Below, in pieces: positions 35,202 to 43,752 of a DNA stretch of 64,000 nucleotides. The stretch is from NCBI GenBank assembly GCA_035403465.1, contig DAONFG010000010.1, positions 1-64,000 on the forward strand. Reading direction: 5' to 3'. The stretch is from JAAYBQ01 sp035403465 (lineage in GTDB: Bacteria > Spirochaetota > UBA4802 > UBA5550). Each line of letters opens with the position of its first letter. Position 1 is the first letter of the stretch. Both the position numbers and the translations under genes were made by a program. The notes below the pieces were generated by a model. It was not told where the DNA came from. It worked only from the letters and a program-made list of their open reading frames with translations, and ran no database searches.

Positions 35202-36707
35202 CTATTTGGAAGCACCGTCCCCGCTGTTCGATTTTTCTTTCTGGATCATATCTCTAAGCTCTTTTTTACCCGGCTTTTTGTCCGGCTTGGGTGGGATTTT
35301 AAATTTCTGCCCCGGGAAGATAAGGTCAGGATTTTTAATCTGGTCCCTGTTAGCCACGTATATTAACGGCCATAGCGAAGCATCGTTGTAAACCTTCTGA
35401 GAAATTCTCCACAGGCAGTCAGTATCTTTTTTTCGCCACTGCACAGTATAGAATTCTCCTTTAGTCTCCTGTGTGCCCTGGTCAGCAGTTGTTGTATCCG
35501 AATTTGCATCTGATACGGTTACATCTGTTGTGGTTGAATCGGTCTCGAGAGAGTTCAGGACAGCAGCTATTATTGTTTCAGCCTCGTCAGCTTTACTTAT
35601 TGCATCATTATAATTTTCAGACGATGACAGTTCCTTCCCTTCGTTGATAAGTGATTCGGCAGTGCCCAGGTTCCCGGTGTATTTCCCTGCCGTATCCTTT
35701 TCTTTTGCGGAAGCCAGCATTTTTTCCGCGTTGGCAATGGCCTCGTCAGCGGAACCCTTTTTGAGCTTGTTCTCTGTACCGGCAATGAGTTCCTTTGCGG
35801 AATTTATACGCATCTCTGCGTCAGAAATGTTGTCCTGCTCAAGTGCGGTCTCTGCGCCGTTAAGTTCAAGCATGGCATTATCAAGGTCAGCTGCTACTGT
35901 TTCCGGGTTCTTGCCGCTCCTGATACTCTCCAGCTTACTGCGGAGCGATACAATCTCGGACGCGAGTTTTTTCTTTTTGATAGCTTTCTCTGCCAGGTCA
36001 AGGGCTGCTTTGGCTTTATCAAGTTCGGAATAGGCTGTGCGGAAATCGCGTGAGTCCCTGGCGTCGGTGGCCATTGTCAGTGCGCCTGCCGCAGCTTTGA
36101 GTTCCGCATCAGCGGCATCTGCCATCTCATCGTTTTTAAGGCCAAGGTGCCTGCTTCCTGCATCAGAGAGTTCGCTGTCGAGGGATGATGAATTCTGGAG
36201 TGAATCATCACAGGCCTCCCTTGCCAGTGTCTCAGCTTCAACAGCAAGATCTGCAGCTTTGCGGAATTCACCGGCATCGTACGCCGATTTGGCTTCGTTG
36301 TTTACTTCACCTGCCCTGGCGAATTTTTCAGGTGAAAACTTCCCGGCGAAAAGTTTATCTGCCTCGCTATATTTTTCATCGGCAGCGGAAAGCTTCTCCT
36401 GCGCAAAAAGCGGCAGAGATTTCTGTTCGGCGATTTTTGCAGTCTCAACTGCCAGGATGGCTGATTTCTTTGCGGAGTCTGCCTCCTCTTTTACTACTTC
36501 ATCGTGAGACTGCTTTACAAGGGCTTCGGCTTTGCCAAGTTCATCGGGGCTGTGTTTTTCAGCATCAACCTCCTTTGCAGACTGTATCGCGGCCCTTGCG
36601 TCTGCAAGTTCCTGTACCGGTATGTCATTCTGACATGCAAAGAAAAGCAGCGCAGCCAAAGGAAGTACCAGGTGCTTTTTGTTAAAAAGTAATATAAGCT
36701 TTTTCAT
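35202..36707 (-). CDS. LysM lipoprotein with long helical repeat region
   Basis: A 501-residue protein. The signal ends FFAC (Cys25), a relaxed spirochaetal-type lipobox. Residues about 30-400 are alanine-, lysine- and glutamate-rich helices with repeated units such as AKSAYDAGEFRKAADLAVEA and LDKAKAALDLAEKA, similar to TPR-like or elongated helical rods. The C-terminal 60-70 residues hold a LysM domain (YTVQWRKKDTDCLWRISQKV, NPDLIFPGQKFKIP) that binds peptidoglycan. The protein could tether the outer membrane to the wall. First gene of the operon with propeller and M50. Confidence 0.85.
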   Translation of the reverse strand: MKKLILLFNKKHLVLPLAALLFFACQNDIPVQELADARAAIQSAKEVDAEKHSPDELGKAEALVKQSHDEVVKEEADSAKKSAILAVETAKIAEQKSLPLFAQEKLSAADEKYSEADKLFAGKFSPEKFARAGEVNNEAKSAYDAGEFRKAADLAVEAETLAREACDDSLQNSSSLDSELSDAGSRHLGLKNDEMADAADAELKAAAGALTMATDARDSRDFRTAYSELDKAKAALDLAEKAIKKKKLASEIVSLRSKLESIRSGKNPETVAADLDNAMLELNGAETALEQDNISDAEMRINSAKELIAGTENKLKKGSADEAIANAEKMLASAKEKDTAGKYTGNLGTAESLINEGKELSSSENYNDAISKADEAETIIAAVLNSLETDSTTTDVTVSDANSDTTTADQGTQETKGEFYTVQWRKKDTDCLWRISQKVYNDASLWPLIYVANRDQIKNPDLIFPGQKFKIPPKPDKKPGKKELRDMIQKEKSNSGDGASK

Positions 36708-36769
36708 GAGAAACTCCGTTTGCGAAAAATATAAATTTATAGAAATGTTGTGAATCGATTTTTTACAAC

Positions 36770-36803
36770 GGGGTTAAGGGTGCATCCCCTTAAAAAAATC
36801 CCC
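36770..36803. repeat. Nested hairpin in the gap between LysM and nucleosidase genes
   Basis: Outer arms gggg (36770-36773) and cccc (36800-36803) enclose inner arms ttaaggg (36774-36780) and cccttaa (36787-36793). On the minus strand the A run becomes T residues, so it may terminate the nucleosidase gene transcript before the LysM promoter. The 276-base gap contains no gene. Confidence 0.4.
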
Positions 36804-36983
36804 GCAGGGCTCTCTGCGAGCGTGAGACATGGTTTCCCAACAATTCATGTATAAAAAAACGTATACAATGAAATATACCGGGATAAGTCTGCATGTCAAT
36901 TTCTTTTATTTAATTTGCTCTTATTCTGGCAAATAGGGCCTGAATGCCTTATGTCGTATTATGTGCAGAATCGGGGGAATGAA

Positions 36984-37580
36984 CTACAGCACCCTCTCTT
37001 TCATAAACACAAAGAGATCCTCAATCATCAGTTTGATGTTCGCGATAATATCCTTATCATGTTCATGCTCGGCTGTGTCGCTCACGATCTTCCAGAGGTA
37101 GCCCTTAACTTTATGCACGCGGCAGGCCTGGATAAATCCCGCACCCTCCATGTCAACCAGTTCCGCGGCCTGGCCCACACGTTCGCGTTCGCCGCGCGTT
37201 ATAACAGGCCGGTCCAGCGTTGCAAGGGAAGCCTCATTGAAACCTTCAAGCCTGTCAGCAGCAATCTTCCGGATCTCTCTTTTCATGAGCCCGGGCCTGT
37301 CCCAGTCAATGATCTCTTTTATGTGATAGATCTCCCCGGCGTTGATTCCGTCACGCAGCGCACCTGCGGCGCCCGGATTATGAAGCACTGAAATATTTTT
37401 TTCACGGATAAGATGAGCCGCTGCCAGCGCCGCGTTGACCTTGCCGATTCCCGAGATCACAAGTGCCAGGTCACCACTGGTGTATAAGGGGAACGGCTCA
37501 CGCGTTTCCTGGACCATGGACAGTCCATGAATAAAAGGCGCAGCCTCGAGCATGGTTGCCATTACAATACCTGTATGCAT
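36984..37580 (-). CDS. Nucleoside phosphorylase-fold hydrolase, futalosine hydrolase-like
   Basis: A 198-residue member of the PNP/MTA-SAH nucleosidase superfamily. ISGIGKVNAALAAAHLIREK and NPGAAGALRDG form the nucleoside-binding core, VDMEGAGFIQACR holds the conserved Glu of the active site, and KIVSDTAE is the terminal Asp motif. At under 200 residues it is shorter than Pfs (about 230) and fits MqnB, which cleaves futalosine in the alternative menaquinone pathway. No other mqn gene is nearby, so S-adenosylhomocysteine or another nucleoside cannot be excluded. AGGGG precedes the ATG. Confidence 0.7.
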   Translation of the reverse strand: MHTGIVMATMLEAAPFIHGLSMVQETREPFPLYTSGDLALVISGIGKVNAALAAAHLIREKNISVLHNPGAAGALRDGINAGEIYHIKEIIDWDRPGLMKREIRKIAADRLEGFNEASLATLDRPVITRGERERVGQAAELVDMEGAGFIQACRVHKVKGYLWKIVSDTAEHEHDKDIIANIKLMIEDLFVFMKERVL

Positions 37581-37657
37581 CTTATTATACCCCTGCGATA
37601 AGTATGAATTGATGATGTTTGGTGGTCAATGAAAAAAGATTTTGTGATGCAGATGCC

Positions 37658-37683
37658 GGGGCGGATATAATCTCTTCCGCCCC
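37658..37683 (-). terminator. Hairpin after the short lipoprotein gene
   Basis: An 8-bp stem ggggcgga (37658-37665) with tccgcccc (37676-37683) lies about 20 bases downstream of the lipoprotein stop. There is no immediate T tract; a T run occurs some 20 bases further on the minus strand. Weak terminator or spacer. Confidence 0.5.
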
Positions 37684-37703
37684 GCATAAACTAATGCAGC
37701 TTT

Positions 37704-37931
37704 TTATTTCACAACAATTGCAACAACTGTAGACTCATACGCGCCGTAACTGTTTGTCAGCTCTGTCCATGTTCCATTCTTCCAGTAGCCGGCAACATAG
37801 GTACTGTCATTTTTACAGGAACCCGCGGCGTAAATATCAGGGCTGCCGCCTGATGAACCGCCGCCGCAATAATTTAGAAGCAGCAGACTGCTTAGAAGTA
37901 TTGATGCCAGGAATTTAAAATTTGCCTTCAT
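37704..37931 (-). CDS. Short lipoprotein with a single YVAGYWKNGTW repeat unit
   Basis: A 75-residue protein. The signal ends LLLNYC (Cys22), followed by a Gly/Ser linker and one copy of a repeat, YVAGYWKNGTWTELTN then a few residues and the stop. In larger proteins this YxxGYWKNG unit is repeated many times to build a propeller-like surface domain. Only one unit is present, so it looks like the truncated remnant of a larger surface protein. It may still be translated and lipidated. Confidence 0.6.
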   Translation of the reverse strand: MKANFKFLASILLSSLLLLNYCGGGSSGGSPDIYAAGSCKNDSTYVAGYWKNGTWTELTNSYGAYESTVVAIVVK

Positions 37932-38078
37932 TTATTTCTCCATTGTTAAAAATATGAATCATATTAGATATATTATGGGCCTGATTAAATTTTCCTGCAT
38001 CGGGGAAAACACGTAGTTATAATATTTTCATGAAAACCTGCTGTAAAATATTTGTTGAAACAACATGGCGTGTATGCT

Positions 38079-39362
38079 ATGGATATACAGGCTGAACATG
38101 GGAACACAATAAAAGATATGAGCAAGTACACGCTTATTACATCAATACTGTCGCTATTATGGTGTTACCTGGGGTATAAAACCGTAATGCACAAATATAA
38201 AAATAACACTCATGTGTTATTCGGCGTGTTATGCTTTTCAATGATAATCTGGACATTCTTCATCGGTATCACCTATTCCCTTGATAGCATGGATTTGATT
38301 ATTCTATCTCTTAAAACCGGGTATACCGGCGGGTTTCTCTATGCGCCTGTTATTTTTCATTTCTACCTCATACTAAGCGGAACTGAAATAAAAACCTGTT
38401 ACCTGGTACTGAATTACCTCCCCTATATTTTCCTGATTATATCCAACTGGATTGATTTTTTTATCTTCAGCGAGGTAACAAGGTTTGGGGATGAATGGCT
38501 TGGTATTCTGAATACCGGCAGCATCCGGATGTACTTATATATAGTCCTGCTGCTGGTCACATTTTTACTTGCTGTTTTTGTCCTGTTTAAATGGAACCGT
38601 ACAACAAAGAGCAACAAGGAGAGAATACAATCCAGGCACATGATTGTGTTTTTCAGTATCAGCTGCCTTGCGTGCTATGTATTGACCTGCATCCTCCCTT
38701 TTTTCAGGATTTATCAATACCAGTTTATAGGCATGGCACTTATGCAGTTATTTGTTCTCGGTCTGTACTTCATGGTGTTCACGTTCAGGTTTATGAACCT
38801 GGCCTCGGTTTTGCCGTTTGATGAAATCATAGCCAATATCAGTGAAATTGTCTTTGTACTGGATATGGACCTGCGGATTATAAAGACGAACAAGACAGCT
38901 GATATGATATTAAGGGAGTCCAATTGGGATGCGGCAAATCGTTCATTCCCCGGAATATTAACTGACAGCAGGGAGTTCGTCAAAAGCATAAAGAATATTG
39001 TTGATGGCAGGATCGATAATTTTATTGCGCTGCTGAATTTCAGTACAGTAACGGGAAACATGGCTGTGAAGACCTATATTTCCTGTATAAAGGACAGGTT
39101 TAATGATATTTCAGGCTTTCTTATTATTTCAAGCGAGCTCAGGGATGTGGAAAAATTCCGTAAGATCTATATGATTACAGACAGGGAGCTTGAGATTACA
39201 GGACTGATAGTATCAGGTCTATCTTATAAGGAGATATCCGGCAAACTGGGAATATCGGAAAGAACAGTGGAGAGACATCTGACCAATATATATAACAAGC
39301 TTGGTATCAATAATAAAATTGAACTCTACCGGATTGCCGGAGAATACAATATCAGAATCTGA
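38079..39362 (+). CDS. Membrane-anchored LuxR-family regulator with PAS domain
   Basis: A 427-residue protein. About seven or eight hydrophobic segments (residues 15-250) resemble the multi-TM input modules of some histidine kinases. A PAS-like region (FDEIIANISEIVFVLDMDLR) follows at about 255-350. The C-terminal LuxR-type HTH is clear: LTDRELEITGLIVSGLSYKE then ISERTVERHLTNIYNKLGI. The start is taken as ATG 38079; a TTG at 38052 in frame is possible and neither has a clear ribosome binding site. It is the second membrane-tethered one-component regulator in the window. Targets unknown. Confidence 0.85.
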   Translation: MDIQAEHGNTIKDMSKYTLITSILSLLWCYLGYKTVMHKYKNNTHVLFGVLCFSMIIWTFFIGITYSLDSMDLIILSLKTGYTGGFLYAPVIFHFYLILSGTEIKTCYLVLNYLPYIFLIISNWIDFFIFSEVTRFGDEWLGILNTGSIRMYLYIVLLLVTFLLAVFVLFKWNRTTKSNKERIQSRHMIVFFSISCLACYVLTCILPFFRIYQYQFIGMALMQLFVLGLYFMVFTFRFMNLASVLPFDEIIANISEIVFVLDMDLRIIKTNKTADMILRESNWDAANRSFPGILTDSREFVKSIKNIVDGRIDNFIALLNFSTVTGNMAVKTYISCIKDRFNDISGFLIISSELRDVEKFRKIYMITDRELEITGLIVSGLSYKEISGKLGISERTVERHLTNIYNKLGINNKIELYRIAGEYNIRI

Positions 39363-39599
39363 CAAAGCCTTATTTATCCGGAGGGTCTGCTTCCGTTTCT
39401 CCCGGCCTCCAGCACGTTATGCCGATCCATTTCATCTCCGTTCATGCCGGCATTCAGCTCCTGTTCTGCCGTTTTACATACGGGAGTACAGGGCTGTGCT
39501 GAAACATGTCCGGTTAAAAAAATATTGACAAAATGAGTCACGGGGAAAGCCTTAATATTTACTTAAAAAACCGTAATAACCGGGTTTTAGGGGCTTTTT

Positions 39600-39640
39600 G
39601 CCACAGAGACACAGAGGTTAAAATAGTGAAACTCTGTGGC
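39600..39640. repeat. CCACAGAG-type palindromic repeat upstream of ileS
   Basis: Arms gccacagag (39600-39608) and ctctgtggc (39632-39640) form a 9-bp hairpin, with an inner cacagag repeat. It lies in the 363-base gap before ileS. CCACAGAG/CTCTGTGG repeats of this kind are frequent dispersed elements in many bacterial genomes. I see no T-box antiterminator or specifier loop here. Confidence 0.6.
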
Positions 39641-39725
39641 CTGCCTGTTAAATTCTGTGCCAGTTACAGTTACTTCTGATTTAAGATTTTTGATTAAGTA
39701 TCTCCGGATACACAACGAGGACATT

Positions 39726-42479
39726 ATGGATTATTCGAAAACAGTAAACCTTCCTGCAACCGATTTCCCCATGAGGGCAAACCTTCCTCAAAGGGAACCC
39801 GGTATTGCTAAAAAATGGCAGGATGAAAAAATATACAGTCGTATCCAGGAATCCAGGAAAGGGGCAAAGACCTACATACTCCACGACGGCCCGCCATATG
39901 CAAACGGCCACCTTCACCTGGGGCACGCTCTGAACAAGATCCTCAAGGACATTATTGTTAAGCACCACACAATGCTCGGCCAAAGGTCGCCGTATGTTCC
40001 GGGCTGGGACTGTCATGGTCTGCCGATCGAGCTTAATGTTACGCGCGAACTGGGCGACAAGGCGAAAGAGATGCCCCGCGTTGAGATCAGGAAGAAGTGC
40101 AGGGAATATGCAGAAAGCTTTGTGAAGATTCAGATGGAGGAGTTCAAGAGGCTGGGAGTTTTCGGCGATTATGATAATCCTTATAAGACGATGTCGCCGG
40201 AATACGAGACGCGTATTGTCGAGGTGTTCGGCGAGCTGCTCAAGGAAGGATATATTTACAGGAACAAGAAGCCGATCTACTGGTGCCCAACATGCGTAAC
40301 AGCACTGGCCGAGGCAGAGGTTGAATATGACAACCATATCTCTTCATCTGTTTATGTAAAGTTCAAGGTTGACCCGTCTACTGTGAATTTCGGAGGTGAC
40401 AGGGATAAGACATATGTTGTTATATGGACAACAACTCCATGGACTCTGCCCGCGAACCTTGCGGTAAGCTTTCACCCGGAGTTCGAGTACGCGTCGTACA
40501 AATTCGGCGGCGAGAACTACATCCTTGCAAAAGGTCTTCTTGAACAGTTTGAGTCTATAACAGGAATGAAAAACGCAGGTGAGATAGCTCTCTCGATTGA
40601 CAACATTAAATCACTTAAAGTATTGCACCCGTTTATAGACCGCGAATCAAAAGTTGTTTTCGGGACTCACGTTACACTTGAACAGGGTACAGGTATTGTC
40701 CACACAGCCCCGGGTCACGGTCATGATGACTACATTGTGGGACTTGCAAACAATCTTGAAATATTCTGTCCCGTGGATGATGAAGGTAAATTTACCTCTG
40801 ACTTCCCTGAAATGAAGGGAATGCATGTGTTCAAGGCAAACCCCGAAGTGGTTAAACTCCTGGAGTCAAAGAATGCCCTGGTTCACAGCGGAACGATTGA
40901 ACACTCATATCCGCACTGCTGGCGCTGCAAGAAACCGCTTATCTACAGGGCAACTGAACAGTGGTTCTTCGGCATGGACCACAAGGATCTGCGTAAGAAA
41001 GGTCTCGAGTCTGTTGATAAAACAGAGTGGGTCCCGACATGGGGCGAGACCAGGTTCAGGGGGATGGTCGAGACAAGGCCTGACTGGTGCCTGTCGCGGC
41101 AGAGGTCGTGGGGAGTTCCCATCCCTTCGTTCAGGTGCGCTGACTGCGGAAAGAATCTAATGACAGCGGAATCGGTCAGGATGTTCGCGGATATATCACG
41201 AAAGGATGGAATTGATTCCTGGTATACAAAGGATATCAGGGAACTTATACCTGCCGGAACAAAATGCACATGCGGCTGCGAAAACCTTGTGAAGGAATTT
41301 GACATACTTGACGTGTGGTTCGACTCAGGCGTGTCTCACTTTGCAGTGCTGGACCAGCGGGAGGACCTCAGCTGGCCCGCGGACATATACCTTGAGGGAA
41401 GCGACCAGCACAGGGGATGGTTCCAATCATCACTCTGGCCTGCAATTGCGCTCCGGGGAAGGGCGCCGTTCAACACGGTGCTCACACACGGATTCATGCT
41501 CGATGAAAACGGCAAGGCCATGAGCAAGTCCCTTGGCAACGTTATCCCGCCTGAAAAGATAATAGACCAGTTCGGTGCTGATATACTCAGGCTGTGGGTA
41601 TCTTCTGAGGATTACAGGAACGACGTGCGAATAGGCATGAACATGATGCAGCAGGTTGCCGAGTCCTACAAGAGGATCAGGAACACACTGAAGTATATAA
41701 TCGGTAATATTGCCGATTCCGATGAAAAGGACGCGGTTGATTACGATGAACTCACTGACATCGACAAATGGGTGCTTCATAAACTCTACCAGCTGTCAGA
41801 CAACGTGATTAAGCATTATTCGAATTATGAGTTCCACCTTGTATACAGAAGGCTGCTTAATTTCTGCGCTGTTGAACTCTCCTCGATATACTTTGACGTG
41901 TCCAAGGACATCCTTTATGTCGAGGCAAAGAACGCGAAGATCAGGAGGGGTGACCTTACTGTCCTGCGCGAAATATACAACTGCATCGTCAGGCTGATCG
42001 CCCCGGTGCTTTCATTCACAGCTGAAGAGATCTGGGAATTCAACGGGCACAAAGGTTCAGTGCACATGGAAAAGTACTACAAGCTCGATGAAAAGTTCAA
42101 CAATCCCGCGGTCCATGACAGGATCAACAAGGTTGTTGAGATCAAAAAAGACGTGCTCAAGTCACTGGAAGAGCTGCGTAAGGAGAAACTTATCAAGACC
42201 TCTCTTGAGGCGGACGTGAAGATATACGTGAAGGATGAAGCTGCAAGGGCCCTCATGTCAGAGATGGGCGAGGAGCTCAGGCGTTTCCTGCAGGTTGCAA
42301 AGGTGGAGCTGTGCAGCAGCGATTCAGGGCTTGTGCAGTACGATTCATCGGCAGCGGCGGCTACTAAAAGTACCGGACAGAAGTGTGTCAGGTGCTGGAA
42401 CTTTTTTGATAAGCTGGGCAGTGACCCTGAACACCCGGAAATCTGCGCGCGATGTACAAGCGTAATTAAAAGTTTATAA
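39726..42479 (+). CDS. ileS: Isoleucyl-tRNA synthetase
   Basis: A 917-residue class I aminoacyl-tRNA synthetase that charges tRNA-Ile and edits mischarged valine. The start at ATG 39726 follows GAGG and begins the normal N-terminus (MDYSKTVNLPATDFPM); the open frame extends to 39636. The HIGH-type signature is HLHLGH (62-67), the KMSKS loop is KAMSKS (597-602), and editing-domain motifs such as TTPWTLPANLAVSFHPEFEY are present. The C-terminus has the zinc site CVRCWNFFDKLGSDPEHPEI with a final CARC. Full length and intact. Upstream of lspA, 102 bases away. Confidence 0.98.
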   Translation: MDYSKTVNLPATDFPMRANLPQREPGIAKKWQDEKIYSRIQESRKGAKTYILHDGPPYANGHLHLGHALNKILKDIIVKHHTMLGQRSPYVPGWDCHGLPIELNVTRELGDKAKEMPRVEIRKKCREYAESFVKIQMEEFKRLGVFGDYDNPYKTMSPEYETRIVEVFGELLKEGYIYRNKKPIYWCPTCVTALAEAEVEYDNHISSSVYVKFKVDPSTVNFGGDRDKTYVVIWTTTPWTLPANLAVSFHPEFEYASYKFGGENYILAKGLLEQFESITGMKNAGEIALSIDNIKSLKVLHPFIDRESKVVFGTHVTLEQGTGIVHTAPGHGHDDYIVGLANNLEIFCPVDDEGKFTSDFPEMKGMHVFKANPEVVKLLESKNALVHSGTIEHSYPHCWRCKKPLIYRATEQWFFGMDHKDLRKKGLESVDKTEWVPTWGETRFRGMVETRPDWCLSRQRSWGVPIPSFRCADCGKNLMTAESVRMFADISRKDGIDSWYTKDIRELIPAGTKCTCGCENLVKEFDILDVWFDSGVSHFAVLDQREDLSWPADIYLEGSDQHRGWFQSSLWPAIALRGRAPFNTVLTHGFMLDENGKAMSKSLGNVIPPEKIIDQFGADILRLWVSSEDYRNDVRIGMNMMQQVAESYKRIRNTLKYIIGNIADSDEKDAVDYDELTDIDKWVLHKLYQLSDNVIKHYSNYEFHLVYRRLLNFCAVELSSIYFDVSKDILYVEAKNAKIRRGDLTVLREIYNCIVRLIAPVLSFTAEEIWEFNGHKGSVHMEKYYKLDEKFNNPAVHDRINKVVEIKKDVLKSLEELRKEKLIKTSLEADVKIYVKDEAARALMSEMGEELRRFLQVAKVELCSSDSGLVQYDSSAAAATKSTGQKCVRCWNFFDKLGSDPEHPEICARCTSVIKSL

Positions 42480-42488
42480 AATGCATTT

Positions 42489-42550
42489 TGCGAAACTTCG
42501 TTTCGCATCTGGCATGGGCCCTGCGGGGCCTTTCAAGGGGCTAAGCCCCT
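42489..42550. repeat. Three short hairpins between ileS and lspA
   Basis: tgcgaaac/gtttcgca (42489-42507), ggcc/ggcc (42517-42530), and aggggc/gcccct (42536-42550) follow one another. No T tract is present. Together with the elements near 15433 and 36770 they look like a family of GC-rich dispersed palindromes. Confidence 0.4.
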
Positions 42551-42581
42551 AATCCCTATTTATATAAAGGATTGATACAGA

Positions 42582-43085
42582 ATGAAGAAACATACAACAC
42601 CATTGATCGTAGCGATTGCCGCACTGCTTGCAGATGTATTTACAAAGGAACTTGCACTTGACCACCTGGGGCTATTCCGCCGCATTGATTTCCTGGGAGG
42701 TTTCCTCAGGTTTGACCTTACTTTTAACGAGGGAGGTGTCTTTGGAATTATGCAGGGGCACAAAATATTTTTTCTCGTAGTCTCGATCATTGTTCTTGCA
42801 CTTATGACAGGCTACTACTTTTATGAAAAGAACATGAATATCCTGTTCAGGATTGCAATGGCGCTCATAATAGGCGGCGCGATAGGCAACATCATTGACA
42901 GGCTTATTCCAGGAAGGCCGGGTGTCGTGGATTTTATCTCCGTGGGAGTTGACGGTTTCTACAGGTGGCCAACATTCAATATCGCAGATTCAGTGATCGT
43001 AGTTGGCGCGTTTATGATAATCATCGCTGTATATATTGAAGAGAAAAAGCTCAAGGCGCTTAAAACCGGCAACCCTGATCAGTAG
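42582..43085 (+). CDS. lspA: Lipoprotein signal peptidase (signal peptidase II)
   Basis: A 167-residue inner-membrane aspartic protease that cleaves lipoprotein signals before the lipid-modified cysteine. Four hydrophobic segments are visible. The conserved N-x-x-G box is NEGGVFG (Asn49), and the catalytic pair is Asp106 in GNIIDR and Asp136 in FNIADS. The many lipoproteins in this window are its expected substrates. It follows ileS, as in many bacteria, and overlaps the convergent lipoprotein gene by 7 bases. Confidence 0.97.
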   Translation: MKKHTTPLIVAIAALLADVFTKELALDHLGLFRRIDFLGGFLRFDLTFNEGGVFGIMQGHKIFFLVVSIIVLALMTGYYFYEKNMNILFRIAMALIIGGAIGNIIDRLIPGRPGVVDFISVGVDGFYRWPTFNIADSVIVVGAFMIIIAVYIEEKKLKALKTGNPDQ

Positions 43086-43462
43086 GTGTCGGTTACTATA
43101 AGTTCACCTTCGCCGATTTTATCGCTTTCTTTGAATGCCTCAACAGAATACTTACCCGGATTGTAAAAGGAGAGGTCAAAACTGACCCTCTTCTTTTCAC
43201 GGTCAACTGCCACAGATATATTCTTTTCAGGCTTCACCTTCCCGTTCTCTTCGCGCATTATTTTAACAGAAATGTTTTCTGCCTCAAAGGGCTGGTCTGC
43301 GGTCAGCACGCCCGTAAGGTCACCGGTTGTGAATTCCTTCCCGCACGAAACACCTTTACCCTCGGTATCCACACCCTCGCAGAAATCCACACCTTTACTT
43401 TTGGTGCATGCGCCAAAAGTAATAGCCCCTGCAATTATTATTAACAGCATCCGGTTTCTCAT
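43079..43462 (-). CDS. Small hypothetical lipoprotein
   Basis: A 127-residue protein with a lipoprotein signal ending FGAC (Cys19). The mature part has a beta-strand-rich pattern (LTADQPFEAENISVKIMREE and KYSVEAFKESDKIGEGEL), like a small immunoglobulin-like domain. No family recognised. It overlaps xseB by 4 bases (ATGA), so it is translated from the xse operon. Confidence 0.72.
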   Translation of the reverse strand: MRNRMLLIIIAGAITFGACTKSKGVDFCEGVDTEGKGVSCGKEFTTGDLTGVLTADQPFEAENISVKIMREENGKVKPEKNISVAVDREKKRVSFDLSFYNPGKYSVEAFKESDKIGEGELIVTDTY

Positions 43463-43752
43463 ATCAGTGAACCCTGCATATCTTCATCATCCTCAATTTC
43501 ACCTGTGTCGCTTTTTACGGCAACCTCTCTTGCAACTACGTCGCCGCCGCCCTTCTGGAGGATCTCTATCTTGCGTTCAGCCTCTTCCAGTTTTTTATGG
43601 CAGAACGCGGCAAGAAGAATCCCCTTTTCAAACTGCTTTATGGAATCGTCAAGCCCAAGCTCGCCGCTTTCAAGTTTTGAAGCGATCTCTTCCAGTTCGG
43701 CCAGGGCGTCTTCAAAGGCCGGTTTCGCGGCGGATTTTTTCACCTTCTCCAA
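43459..43752 (-). CDS. xseB: Exodeoxyribonuclease VII small subunit
   Basis: A 97-residue protein with the family motif FEDALAELEEIASKLESGEL and SIKQFEKGILLAAFCHKKLE, two helices that wrap the XseA coiled coil. Starts with TTG at 43752, immediately after the xseA stop, with AAGGAG 6 bases before it. The last 30 residues are acidic and less conserved. Together with XseA it degrades single-stranded DNA in both directions. Confidence 0.95.
   Translation of the reverse strand: MEKVKKSAAKPAFEDALAELEEIASKLESGELGLDDSIKQFEKGILLAAFCHKKLEEAERKIEILQKGGGDVVAREVAVKSDTGEIEDDEDMQGSLI

Noticed and set aside
39363..39725. T-box or other tRNA-sensing leader before ileS
   Set aside because: Only a CCACAGAG palindromic repeat is present. 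There is no specifier loop or conserved T-box sequence.
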